Shown here one piece after another: positions 1 to 10,858 of a stretch of DNA of 64,000 nucleotides. A program made the translations under genes and the position numbers. Source of the stretch: Panagrolaimus kolymaensis (Eukaryota > Nematoda > Chromadorea > Rhabditida > Panagrolaimidae); NCBI GenBank assembly GCA_028622995.1, contig JAJQJQ010000060.1, positions 806,001 through 870,000 on the forward strand, read 5' to 3'. The notes under the pieces are model-generated. The model did not search any database. It was not told the DNA's origin and worked only from the letters and a program-made list of their open reading frames with translations. Within the stretch, counting starts at the first letter, position 1. Every line of letters begins with the position of its first letter.

Positions 1-306
1 CGAACTCCATTTTCATTTTTGAAACGCAATGAAATCATAATATGTATGTATTTTGACTCGATAAATTCGTAAATAGACTTGAAGTTGGATTTTGTTTATT
101 TGCTTGGTAGCTTGTTTACAAACATCATAAGCCTAACTTTCGTTAAAAGCTTTGGCATGTGTATTTGTGAATTTTATTCATGTACAACAACAAAAAATGG
201 AAAGTTCGATAATTAACAAAGGTAGTAAAGGTATAAAAATAAGTTTATTTATAAAACATACAAACAATATTAATAAAGAAATTACTAACAACAGAAACAA
301 AAAGGT
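1..306. other. Flanking DNA downstream of the minus-strand gene
   Basis: AT-rich sequence lying 3' of the gene that ends at 307 on the minus strand. It would hold that gene's 3' UTR. I see no coding frame, repeat or RNA gene in it. Confidence 0.5.
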
Positions 307-1744
307 TTAGTACATGATTTCAAGCATGTTTGCAGGTACACGAGATTTGAGCATTTGTTTCATTTCATTAAGTTTCACCGTATCATTGCTATGTTCAGTA
401 AGAAAACCAAGAGTAAAGCGAGAATTGGAATGGCTCTAAAAACGGAAGATAAAATTAAACCATGATGAAAAACAAGTTTTACATACCTTCATAAACTTAA
501 GAAAAGTTTCTTTATCAAAATCTTGATAGTTGATAGAATCTAAGCAGAATTCTTTAAGCATTGCAAATGCTGGAAGCTTGAGGAGTTTCTTGAATGTTTC
601 ATTGTGGATATTACCAAAACCCAAACTAAAACATGCTAATAATAACTTCATATGAAAGAGAGAAAAAAAACTTACTATGCGAATCTTTTAATCTTTGGTA
701 ATTTTCTGATAACTTCATAAAGAGAAGCTAGACCATAACCTTTCTTTGTCAATATTTCACCACCAGAGAAATAAAAGTTTTGGATAGTACCAGAAGAAAC
801 CATCTTTTCATATTCCATCCATGTTAAACGTTGATTACAAAGGTAAATTTCAGTAAGGACACAAGATCGAACACTTATAAGCAAATTTGAAACCATCATT
901 CGATCACAGAAACAACCATCGGATTTATTCTTGAATGGATCACTTTGATATTGAGTTATCATACCTTCAAGGATCAATTGATCTGGACAATAGACACCAT
1001 CAATAACCAAATTGTTGTTTATCATGGAAACTTTTACAGGTTCTTCGGTTTCATCCAAAGTCGTATGCCAGTCATTTTCATTTTTAACCTTAAATAGCTT
1101 CTTGACGACGAGAGGTTGAGAATCAGCAGCGTTTGGTTTAGCTTCAGCAACTTCATTTACAACGACTTTAGCTTCAGAGAGCTTCATTTCTCCATCACAA
1201 GCGCCACATCGATAAGCTTCTTTTTGGTTTTCCAAAGCAGCAATCTGAAAACCATACAGTTGATAAATGAAAGAAATACAAAGCATTATACCTTTTCCAA
1301 TTGTTTCTTGTTTACAGCTTCCAATTCAGCAACTTTGATTTCATTGTTTTTCTTTTCATTTTCAAGAGCATTATAACTAACTTGCTGTTTTTCTAAATCA
1401 GATATCTGCAAATCCACCAAGTAAAAAATGCATTACAAGTTTATCATTACCTTTTCAAGTTGCTTCTTATTTACCTCTTCCACCTCAGAAACACGTTGGT
1501 TCAATTGGATGATTTCTTCTTCTAGTGCTTTCTTTTTATCAACATGTTGCTTTTCTTGTAGTTGACTATTCTTAAATTTCAAGACAAAATTTTCTTTTTG
1601 AAGTTGAAGATATTCTTTTGTTTCTTCTTCACGAACAAAAGCCAAAAAAGCATTGAGAATTTCTTCAGCTTGAGGTAAAGTTAGCACCGAATTTTGATGA
1701 TCAGCCGATAATAGAGACCCATTTGCAGAATATTGATATGCCAT
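307..1744 (-). CDS. Coiled-coil protein of the local F-box-like family
   Basis: Five exons on the minus strand: 1744-1451, 1405-1292, 1244-676, 625-487 and 435-307. They join in frame to 414 residues plus stop. Residues 10 to about 150 are rich in Glu, Lys, Gln and Leu with heptad-like spacing, so a coiled coil is likely. A short C-G-A-C motif follows, then a folded region of about 250 residues. That region aligns by eye with the gene at 52054-53278 (shared patterns V-K-K-L, D-x-W-x-x-T-L, Q-R-L-T-W-x-E-Y). Its last two introns, phase 2 after K-x-K-R-F-A and phase 0 after F-L-K-F-M-K, sit at the same places as in the F-box-like genes at 2725, 10859 and 53679. It is therefore a family member without the F-box-like head. 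The molecular function is unknown to me; a substrate adaptor role is only a guess from the relatives. No signal peptide or membrane segment is seen. Confidence 0.8.
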
Positions 1745-2724
1745 GTTTAGCTAAAGCTTCTAAAATAGAAAGGAATTAGAAAAAGCATGAAATTGAAAAA
1801 CATCAAAAAATTTGAAGTATGGCACGGCACATCTATCTTTTCACGCTAAAAGTTACACGAATGAATGTCGAAAATGAGAACCTAATTAAAGAGAGGCATA
1901 TGATAAGACTTTTATTACCCAATATACATAACTAGCAATCATAGAAATATACAAAATGAGAAAGTTTAGTTTTATCTAAAAGTTTGAAGACAAAAGTCAA
2001 AAACCAAGAATGAAACGAAGAAGTGGCGTTTGAAAAAATTTCAAGTTTTTGAGCAACAGCAATCACTCGTTTTGAGAGTCATCAAACCGTTTAGCATCTT
2101 CAAATGTGGGCGAATTCAATGGAAATAAAACATAAGTAAAAAAGATTTTTTAGGAGTATCTGTTTTTTTATCAATAGAAACGCATATAAAACTTACACCT
2201 TTTTTTCGTCCGGAATCCGGATTTATTTGCGCATCTTGCCTTTATTTTTTTTGTTATTGATCTTTTGTTTGTCAACGGCTTTTTTTTCTCGCTTTTATTT
2301 GCTCAAAAAAAGAAACGTAAAAAGATTAAGCTTTAAAGTTTTTTTTAATTTTCAGCGACATAACTAAATTTGACTTAAACAAAATATTTAAATATACTTT
2401 TTCATATTGGAATATATCCTGATAAAAAATGTGCCAAAATAATTATTTGTTTATTTTTTAACAAAATCAATGCATAAATTTGTTTTTGCATTTTTCCATT
2501 CTTCATTTATTTTTTGAATATTAAATATTTTGCTTTGAGGGATATTTCTTTATTTGTTTATTTTTAGTTAAGAAATTGGCGGGAAAATTATTAAGGTCAT
2601 GCCAGAGTCGCGACTAACTGGCTTGCATTATTCATTATTTGCGATCAAAAGATATTTATTGAAAGTGGCGGTGGCAGATTTATTTTTACCTCCAATAATT
2701 TTTTTGTTCTTCTCAAATATAATT
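1745..2724. other. Intergenic region between divergent genes
   Basis: AT-rich spacer between the minus-strand coiled-coil gene and the plus-strand F-box-like pseudogene; promoters of both must lie here. The frame of the downstream gene stays open upstream to an ATG at 2599. I chose the Met at 2725 because the family's conserved part starts shortly after it. Confidence 0.5.
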
Positions 2725-3990
2725 ATGAAACGTAAAATTCCTATTTCAAAAAAATCTTTTTCAAATAACAAAAATTTTACATTCCAAAATCCTCGTCGCC
2801 AATGTTTTTCCCTTCCTCGAGATGCAATGAATTTTATTATCAAGAATCTGAGTTCACCAATTGGATATGAAAAATTAATTAAAACTTGTAAATATTTTTT
2901 CTTCAAAAATCGTATCATTGTTGTTAAAAACATGAATCTATTTTCTGGTAGATTACATTTAAATAATAATAGCGAAGATACATTTAATCTTTCTATTTCG
3001 ACGAACCACCAAGCAATAACAAAAATTAAGAATAAATTTTGGGTAACCGAGAAGTTGGATTTTTTTAATCCAAATTATGAATGTTTTAAAGCTTTACTTT
3101 CAAAAATAATTTATATCCCCTCTTTATTTTTAAATAATTTTTCGTTTATATTTGACAAAATTTTATTTGAAAAAAATGTAAAAAATATTAAAAAATTTGT
3201 AATGTGTAAATCGGCTGCTTTAAATTGTTGGGATGATGGAACAACAACAAAAATTGCTTTGGAAGATATAAGACGCCGATATTTAAAAAGTTTTAGGACA
3301 GTGCTAAATTTCGCACTTTTTTGAAAAAGTGTCTCTTTTGCCAAAAAAATCAATTGAAAAAAATGGCAAAAGAGACACTTTTTCAAAAAAGTGAGAAATT
3401 TAGCACTGTCCTAAAACTTTTTAAATATCGGCGTCTTATATATTTGGATATTTTCATAATATTGAATATTTTAAAATGTAAGTTTTTTCATCAAACTTTT
3501 TTTTTTATTGTTTCAATCATAAAATATTTTTAAGATCAAATTGCAATGAAAGTTTAGAAATAAATGCTGAAACTGCAAGGAAATTAATTGAATTTCCACA
3601 TTTTAAAAATCTCAAAGAATTCCTTGTAACTGGAATTCCAGAAATATTTGATTTTGAAATTTTTAAAGACGCAATAAAAGTAAGCCTTAATTTTCATGTT
3701 TTTTGTTTAGATGTTTTATCAACAAAAAAAAATGAATCTAAAATACAATAAATAAATAAATATTTTTCATTAATAATGCTGCAATTTATTCATTTTAGAG
3801 CCAACCTAAAACGCATTTTTATCTTACTTTTATGTATAATATTTCAAATGAATATAAAAATCAATTACAAAATTTTATTGATGAAATTATCGATACTGGA
3901 TTTAAAGAAGGCTATTTTCCACCATATATTTATTTTTCAACTTGTAAAAATTGGAATAGCTTAAAAGAACTTCAACGAGCAAAAAAATAA
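2725..3990 (+). pseudogene. F-box-like family gene interrupted by a hairpin transposon
   Basis: Exon 1 runs 2725-3477, exon 2 3535-3679, exon 3 3799-3990. Near the N-terminus is the family's F-box-like head, F-S-L-P-R-D-A-M-N-F-I followed by K-T-C-K-Y-F-F. Exon 1 is cut at codon 181 by the 170-bp inverted-repeat element at 3269-3438, which brings an early stop after a few foreign residues. If the element and one TA of the target duplication are set aside, exon lengths total 918 nt (305 residues plus stop). The frame then runs unbroken through both later exons, and both introns fall at the family positions. No other lesion is visible, so the insertion looks young and the gene was probably intact before it. 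F-box proteins recruit substrates to SCF ubiquitin ligases. That role is inferred from the head motif only. Confidence 0.8.
3269..3438. mobile_element. Hairpin MITE with TA target duplication
   Basis: A 170-bp element made almost wholly of two inverted arms of about 78 bp around a short A/T loop. Ends read TAAGACGCCGATATTT and its complement. I saw one mismatch in the arms (cgcac against ctcac). It is flanked by TA at 3267-3268 and 3439-3440, as expected for a mariner/Tc1-type non-autonomous element. The TA assignment is supported because removing the element plus one TA restores the host reading frame. It encodes nothing. Confidence 0.85.
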
Positions 3991-4020
3991 ATAAAAAGTT
4001 TTACATTATTCTGTTGTTAA

Positions 4021-4267
4021 AGGGGCACCGGCACCTGACTGAAATTTGGGCTTACGACATGTTTTTCCTCCTAGCGCGAAAGTTCTTTGTCAAGTCCATT
4101 TCGAAAAGGTTTGTAAGCTTTGGTCAAACTTTGTGAAATTTTTGAAATTTTTTCCAAAGCTTTACAAAGACTTACAAACCTTTTCGAAATGGACTTGACA
4201 AAGAACTTTCGCGCTAGGAGGTAAAACATGTCGTAAGCCCAGATTTCAGTCAGGTGCCGGTGCCCCT
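4021..4267. mobile_element. TTAA-flanked hairpin element
   Basis: A 247-bp near-perfect inverted repeat starting AGGGGCACCGGCACCTGACT and ending with its complement. The arms exceed 100 bp around a centre of Phe-codon-like AAATTTTTGAAATTTTTT. TTAA lies on both sides (4017-4020 and 4268-4271), which suggests a piggyBac-type non-autonomous element. It sits about 30 bp after the stop of the F-box-like pseudogene, so probably in its 3' UTR. It shares the AGGG/CCCT ends, the TTAA site and the internal string CCTAGCxCGAAAGTT with the element at 46461-46812, so the two may be one family. Confidence 0.8.
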
Positions 4268-4271
4268 TTAA

Positions 4272-5188
4272 AATTTATCAACCCGATCTCTCAAAATTAT
4301 AAAAATACCAAATTTGTGGAAATGTAACTGAAAAAAAAATGTGTCAAAAAAAGCTGCGAGAAAAACTTTTGTAAAAACAAAAATCTTTTTTTCCTCATAT
4401 CTTTTTTATTGTATAAATATTTAATTAATACGCTCATTCATGGTTTTGTTTTTTTGTTGTTAAAAAAGAGTAAATTTTCAAAGAAAAGCAAAAACAAAAA
4501 AATGAAAAATTATTAAACTTTTGATAGTCGTCGTCACCTTGCGTGCTGCCCTTTACGCCACTATTTTTTCTTCATTTTTTTACTTTGGGCTGAACGACGC
4601 CATCTTTGTAAAAATAATTAGTTAGAAATATTCTTATGAAATTTTGTTCTTATGTTTTAAAAATATAATCGCAAAATTCGCAAAAAAAGCTTTCATAAAT
4701 ACATACTTTTAGCAAACCAAGTCTTGTATCTTTTTGATAAAACTCATTTATTCTTTCCTTTAATTTTATTGAGGTGTAAAATAAAAAATATAAAATTTAT
4801 ATTGGTATTTTTTAAAGTAGTTAAAAAACCAACAAAAAATATGTGAAAAAAGTCTTTAAATATGCTAAAGATAAATATTTTAACCTTTAAAAAAGTATCT
4901 TCTCAAAAAATATTCCTTTTACTCATCATTTTAGACACTTCGATGACAATTAAAATTATGCAAATTTATTTTTTTCACAATCGTAAAATTTTCTTGAAAA
5001 AAAAAATAATCAAATATTCAATATTTTTTAACGAAAAATAAATGGATGATAATGACGAATTTATTTGGTTATACTTTGCGATCAGGATGGTAAGGCGTTA
5101 TTCGATTTTATTTTTACTTGACCACCTAAAAAACTTCAAAGCCAAAATAATTTTCTTGTAACTTTTTTAATTTTATTATATTTTATAG
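4272..5188. other. Intergenic region
   Basis: AT-rich spacer ahead of the kinase remnant. A short open stretch begins with ATG at 5042 and meets a GTAAGG donor at 5090. Its phase does not fit the first kinase exon at 5189, so I do not join them. Confidence 0.4.
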
Positions 5189-6679
5189 GAAGAAAACTGT
5201 GGGTGTTGAAATAACTGTGGAACATTGCAATTGGGATTTATATGAAAATGCTAAAAAATATCCTGAAGATCCTAAAAGATTTCATGAAAAAACAATACCT
5301 ATTTATGAACCTGGTACATTAATACGGTAAGTTTTTTTCTTCTGGATATACTTTATGAAAATTCTTATTTTTTTGGGATAATTATGGTTTTATCACTAAA
5401 ATTGGCAGTGGTGGATTTTCACTTATTTGGTTGGTTGTTGATTTTAAAAGCAAAGACTTCAAAGCTATGAAACTTTTCATATATGGGCATGAATTTAACA
5501 ATGAAGAATATAGTGTAAGTCTTTGATTCTTTTTAATGTACCAATTAACACCAAATAAACCATCTAAAACATAATTGCGATGTTAGTTTTATGATCTCTT
5601 CTTTTAGATTCATCAAATACTTAAAGAAAAAGCTCCAAATCATCCAAATATTTTGCGTTTCTATGATTCAATACGTTGGCAAGATTCTATTCCAGAAGCA
5701 TATGGAGCTGTATATGAACCATTGGGAAAAAATCTTAAAATGTTGATGAATGAAACAGAGAAATATGGTGGATTATCAAATGGTGTAATCAAAATTATTG
5801 CGAAGAATATTCTCAACGCCTTAGTAACTCTTCATAATGATTGCAAATTTATTCATTCCGATATCAAACCCGAGAATATTGCTGCATGTACTTCACAGAA
5901 ATATTTATTTGATCAAGTGGAAGCAATACGAAAATCTAGCAAAAGTTTAAAACCTCTTCGAATGACTTTCAAACAAAAGCAAATCAGTGAAGAAAAACCG
6001 CAAAAAAGAAGGCAGCGATTCAAAGAATTTCTGGATGTTCTTCAAATTTCTCAAGACAAAGATAAGACGAAAAAGTTGAATTTTAAGTTGATTGATTTTG
6101 ATAATGCTTTGGTAATTTTATTTTAAGTAGTTTCATTGAAATCTAAATAAATCGATTTTTAGGAAGAAGGAATACGAGCAAGGACAGGTACATATGGTTT
6201 TCATCCACCTGAATATTTCTTTGGCGCAAAAATAACCTATTAGTATGATGTTTGGTCGCTTGGTGTTACTGTAAGCTTTTCCTTTTCAATAATTGATGCT
6301 AAAAACAACAACGATTTTTCAGCTTATTCAACTTTTTACTGGAAGAAATTTTATTGCATCCAGATTTTATATCGATGATCAAAGTGAAGTTAATGAATTG
6401 AAAAATATGTTTGGATTCTTCCCTCGTGAATGGTATACATATATTGAAAAGCCTTATCAATTTTTTCCAATTTTTACAAGAAAAAATCGAAGTGCATTTG
6501 AAAATCGATTCAAAAAAGAATTACGAAGAAGAACTCAATATCGTGAAATGTTTGATGAGGAACGCGAGAAAGTGAATGATTTTTTATTCAAAATGCTTCA
6601 TCCAAATCCATCAAAAAGAATGTCAGCTGCTGATTTACTGAAACATCCATGGTTGATGAACGATGAGAATGTGCACTAA
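5189..6679 (+). pseudogene. Divergent SRPK-like protein kinase, decayed
   Basis: Kinase exons can be followed at 5189-5326, 5376-5514, 5608-6111, 6163-6270 and 6322-6679. Visible features in order: glycine loop I-G-S-G-G-F-S, the K of F-K-A-M-K-L-F, catalytic loop F-I-H-S-D-I-K-P-E-N, then a basic spacer of about 75 residues. After it come L-I-D-F-D in place of DFG, H-P-P-E-Y-F, D-V-W-S-L-G-V-T, and a C-terminal P-S-K-R-M-S-A-A-D-L-L-K-H-P-W. The H-S-D-I-K-P-E-N form and the spacer resemble SR-protein kinases (SRPK). Two lesions are seen. A TAG at 6241-6243 falls in frame just before D-V-W. The acceptor before 5376 reads TTTTTTTGGGAT with no AG. No first exon with matching phase or start codon was found. 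Asp for Gly in DFG is a third departure. I take it for a pseudogene; an expressed truncated kinase is possible. Confidence 0.75.
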
Positions 6680-7605
6680 ATGTTTTGTCATTTATTTTTT
6701 GTTTTTGTTTTTGTTAATATTTACTTACAAATAAAAACTTTATATCCATAACTCGAAAAGGTTGTTGTAATATTTTTTCTTTTAATTCACCTTGATAATA
6801 TTTATTTAGTTGCATTACTTTTTGCTATTATTTGTTACTTTATAAGTAATTCTTTATTGTGCTGACTTATAACACCATATGGATTAGCTTGAACAACAAC
6901 ATTTTTATCAAATAAAAGGTTAAATGTTGCTTTTATCGTTTGTTCATTATTTATCTCTTTTACTTGCAAAATGTTTAACAATGATTTTAGTGATTCCATT
7001 TTTAGGCTGTCAATACCAATGATACCAATAATAAAGTAAATAAGAAAGTGTTTGCTAAAGATGCACCAAATATTCTTTAAAATCACCCACAAAAATGTTG
7101 TAAAAGGTTTTTTATTTATAAGTAAAATGAACATACATTACTCAAATACAAATGCACATTAATTGATTAAAAAGCAAATACATATGTACATAAAAACACA
7201 TCAAACATAAACATAAACAAGTACATGAAATCCATAAGACGTATTAAGTATGAATTTATTTAAATGTGACTAATTACGCCTGGAGAATGCGTACTATGGA
7301 TTCTTTCCGTGCTCCAAAATCAGATTTTAACGATACTTTTTTTTGTTGATAATTCGATATTAAAAAATGAAAGAATATTGTCATTGATAACTTCCAATAA
7401 AAAAAATAAATGGCTATAATATTTTTTATTTTTTTTTGGAGTGTACTTTTTTTTATTTAAATTTTATTTATAATAACAATAAACAATAATCCATACTATA
7501 AAAAAAATATAATAAAAAAGGTAAAATAATATAAAATAAAATAATGATTGTACAAATTTGAAAATAAATTCAAAAATTATTTTTAAAACTCATTTATTTA
7601 TTTAT
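6680..7605. other. Intergenic region
   Basis: AT-rich spacer with tails of convergent genes. On the minus strand 6999-6835 an open stretch of about 54 codons (I-N-N-E-Q-T-I-K-A-T, L-L-F-D-K) loosely resembles a MIF4G/eIF4G segment. It has no partners and I do not call it a gene. Confidence 0.4.
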
Positions 7606-8725
7606 TTATTGATAAATACATTCAAGATTAGTGGCAACAAATTGAGTTTGAACCCCCGTAGGCGTAGTAATAGTCCCGAGAGCATTTCCCATATCATCAC
7701 AAGTAAAGGCTAGAGTTTGTGTTGATCCAGGAGCTGGAACTCCAAAAGTAGGTCCATTAAGTCCAAACTAAAAAAAATAATAGAAATTTTAACACTCGGA
7801 GTTCCGGTTGTTACAAATTAATGTAGATTATAGCCCAAAACTCAGAAAAAAAAATGACAATAAAAATGTTAATGACCGTGCACTTTTTATTTTAGAAAAA
7901 TTTCGAAACGAAAATTGTACGCGTAATTTTTTTACATTCGTTGTATTAAAAACTTTTTTTCTAATTTGCTCAAAAAATTTTTTTTGAACGGTTATTAATT
8001 AATTATCCCTAGAATCTCTAGTTTTTTTTTTTGAAGTTTCCCTTTAAAATGAGTTTAAAAAAATATTGTTCAACATCAAAGCTGTCGTTGTTATTGGGGT
8101 TCTCTCAAAAATCCTATGATTTGAGTTTCGGTGCACCGACTCAAAATTCGAAATCTCTGTTCACCCGCCAATTTTTACGATATGTTTCTTTCAAAGTACG
8201 AAATTGTGCATTTATTTGAAAAAGATTTGAAAAAAAAAGATGCCACAATCAATGTAATTAAAGAAAATTCTCCTTGTTTTTTTAAAGAATTTTTAATGAC
8301 TTTTGGTCTCGATTTAAATTTTTGGTACAAAACATATTATATATATGTGAATAAATGTTGGACATTTACTATTTTTCATTGGGATATTATTTAAAGAATT
8401 AAACTTACAATTACACCTGTTATAGCAGCAGTTGCTGGAGCGACGCATGTAGCCGTAATAACAACACATCCATCGGAATTTCTTGAAAGTGTTTGGGTTA
8501 AAGTTCCAGCAGACAAACCAGTTCCTGGTGTTGATAAATCGGTAGTTACTGGAAGTTGTTGACATGATCCACATTCTAAAATATTTTTTTTATTTTAACA
8601 TTGTTATCAATCAAGAATAACATACGTGAAGCAGCTGCAGCGCCACAAACGTCACTTGGATGGCTTCCAAATGAAATTTTTAATAATAATGCTAAAAATA
8701 TGAATGCCCGTAGTATAATTTCCAT
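7606..8725 (-). CDS. Secreted C6-domain (DUF281-type) protein, copy 1, minus strand
   Basis: Three exons: 8725-8626, 8575-8409 and 7767-7606, joining to 142 residues plus stop. The first 20 residues form a signal peptide (M-E-I-I-L-R-A-F-I-F-L-A-L-L-L). The mature part carries C-G-S-C, D-G-C, A-T-C, F-T-C and a final L-E-C. It also has the T-L-T-Q-T-L-S-R-N-S-D-G-C stretch and the C-D-D-M-G-N turn, as in the nematode C6 domain family (PF01681, from memory). The family is secreted, nematode-specific and of unknown function. The gene faces the plus-strand C6 gene at 9423 across a shared promoter. Exon 1 is nearly identical to that of the copy at 12648-13375 whereas exons 2 and 3 have clearly diverged. 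The second intron (641 bp) is long for the family and holds nothing I recognise. Confidence 0.85.
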
Positions 8726-9357
8726 ATTAATTTTCAAAATATTTTATCTGCAAAAGTTCTCGTCATGGAAAGTTGAAAGAAAAAAAACCCGCCACCTTTT
8801 ATACTTAATTAATTAATGACAATCAAGAATGAAATTGCAGAGAAAAAAAAAACACGAAATGATAATAATGATTTGAATCCAAAGACGATAAAAAAATTCT
8901 TGAATTCATCCTGGTTTGGTTGCCCAAAATTAAATAAAGATTTATTTCGCCTCAGGGTACATTCATCTTCTTCTTTTTTTTGTTATCTATTTCAAGTTAA
9001 ATTATCTTTTAACAAAAACCCTAGTTTCTCGCTGCTCAATCATTTCTTTTACATTTTTTTAGCGAAACGAATTATCTGTTCGTACAAGACAATAAAATAA
9101 TGGAATTTATTTTATATTATTATCACTTGGAAAAACTGGCTAAAGAAATAATGAAGTAGAAGCTGCTGCCTTAGGGGGAATCAAACTAAATACAAACAGG
9201 CGGAGCAAACCGCAAAAAAGAAATATCAAGATTTTTTCATTGTCGTCGGGATTCAAAGCGAGATCATAATTTTTATTTATTTTTTCTTGTTTTTTCCTTT
9301 GCAATTTTTCATTCTTGATTGTCGTTAATTAATTAAGTATAAAAGGTGGCGGGTTTT
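8626..9357. repeat. Duplicated bidirectional promoter block, copy 1
   Basis: This stretch (exon 1 of the minus gene, the intergenic region and the plus-side TATA) is nearly identical to 13279-14010. The few differences seen are single bases, A-run lengths and a 3-bp codon difference. Similarity drops sharply just outside on both sides. Confidence 0.85.
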
Positions 9358-9422
9358 TTTAATTTTGTTTCTTAAAATATTCCATCGACGTATACATTTG
9401 AGTAAATACTTAAAAAATTAAT
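8726..9422. promoter_or_regulatory. Bidirectional promoter of the first C6 gene pair
   Basis: A 697-bp region between two divergent start codons. TATAAAA is present for the minus gene at 8803-8797 (72 bp before its ATG) and for the plus gene at 9338-9344 (79 bp before its ATG). About 62 bp around each TATA box are inverted copies of each other (8781-8842 and 9297-9360), so the region has mirror-image core promoters. This predicts co-expression of the pair. Confidence 0.7.
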
Positions 9423-10265
9423 ATGTCGATGATAATACAATCATCCATTTTTATGGCTTTATTATTGGATATTTCACTTGGTTGCATGTCGTCCACTTGT
9501 CCTTCAAGTAAGTTACTGTCATATGGATTTTTAAAAAAAGAAAAAAAGTAGAAATAAACATAATAATTTCAGAATGTTCATCCTGTTCCTTGCCTACAGT
9601 GCTCACAAATACAGGAATACAAACTTCACCTGATTTGCCCATAACATTTGTTTCTGGAAAAGATGCAAATGGATGTAATACAGTTGAAATGTCATGCTCA
9701 AATACTGTACCTGTTACTATGACTGTAAGTGTCGAAAAAGGGGATAACATTATTTGGCTTCCTCATTTGTTTGAGATAAAACCAAAAAATTCAACAACCA
9801 AAGTTATTTTTCTTGCGTTTTAAAATCAATGAAAATTGATTTTTTACAAAGAATGCAAAAAAAATAAAAAATTATTTTGTATTGGAATATTTCATTCATT
9901 TTTTGAATAACTCTGCAAACCAAAATTTAAATTTCCAAAAAAAGGAAAGAAACAATCTAAAACATATATTTTGCTACCACATTTCTTTCCATAAAAATTT
10001 TTGGTCACTATGTCTTGGTATAAAAGACGCTCATATTTTGGTTAATAAAAAAAACTTAGTTTCTTGATTATTTTTTTTCGATAAAAAAAGTTATTCTTTT
10101 TAGCTTCGCTTTAACAATGTTGTTACCGGACTTGCGTTCGACGGTTTAGACCAAACTCCCGAATCAATGACTCGAAGTATGACATGTGACGCCAATGGAA
10201 ATTATATTTATACTAACATCGGTAACGGCAAACAAGCCACTGTAAATCAAGTTGAGTGTTCTTAA
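9423..10265 (+). CDS. Secreted C6-domain (DUF281-type) protein, copy 1, plus strand
   Basis: Three exons: 9423-9507, 9573-9724 and 10104-10265, giving 132 residues plus stop. A signal peptide of about 20 residues (M-S-M-I-I-Q-S-S-I-F-M-A-L-L-L) is followed by C-M-S-S-T-C-P-S-K-C-S-S-C, A-N-G-C, M-S-C, M-T-C-D-A-N-G and a final V-E-C-S. These are the cysteine spacings of the C6 family seen in the minus-strand partner. Intron positions match those of the partner, so the head-to-head pair arose from an inverted duplication. The role is unknown; extracellular location is inferred from the signal peptide. The closest relative here is the gene at 14072. Confidence 0.85.
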
Positions 10266-10858
10266 ATTCATTTTTTTTTATAAGATAATCTTTCAAGTCG
10301 CTGCAATAAATGTCAAATATATAGTATTTTTTTTTCTCTCTCCATAATATTGTAAATTAAAAAATTGTTAAATAAATAAATATTTTTATTTCAAATAAAA
10401 TAAATACCTAGAAGAAAATCAAAAATACACTTTCTTTTCTTCATTTTTTTTGTTGCTATTTTATTTATATAAAAATTAAATAAAGCCCACCAAAAATATT
10501 TAACTTTAAATTGCGTGCATACCCTCTTTTTTTTAAATTCTTAATCAATAATTATAGCGAAAACAAACTTTTTTTTGCGGGTCATCAATCCATAGACTTG
10601 CATTTTTTTTTTGTTGCATTAATTATTCGCGCCTTTTCTGAGATAGATGAGCAGTGGTGGTCTTTTCGTTTATTACATTTATTTTTTATTGATTTGAAAA
10701 ACCCTTAATTTTGCAGCAACAACAACAAATAATTGTGCTTATTCAAAGAATCTTGAATTTGTTTTCGCATGGTCAAAATTTTTTTTGGATTTCTTTTTTA
10801 TTCGCTAACTTTTTAATCGTTTTTGGAAAGTTCAATTATATATATGCTTTAAAAAAAG
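10266..10858. other. Intergenic region
   Basis: AT-rich spacer with the 3' UTR of the C6 gene and the upstream region of the F-box-like gene. No coding frame or repeat stands out. Confidence 0.4.

Noticed and set aside
2599..2724. Upstream Met at 2599 as start of the F-box-like gene
   Set aside because: The extra 42 residues are hydrophobic and not shared with relatives; the Met at 2725 is nearer the conserved head.
3321..3533. Open stretch starting inside the hairpin element
   Set aside because: It reads the right arm of the MITE and then an out-of-frame part of the disrupted exon.
5042..5089. Short ATG-started exon ahead of the kinase
   Set aside because: Its phase at the GTAAGG donor does not fit the exon at 5189; joining them gives an immediate stop.
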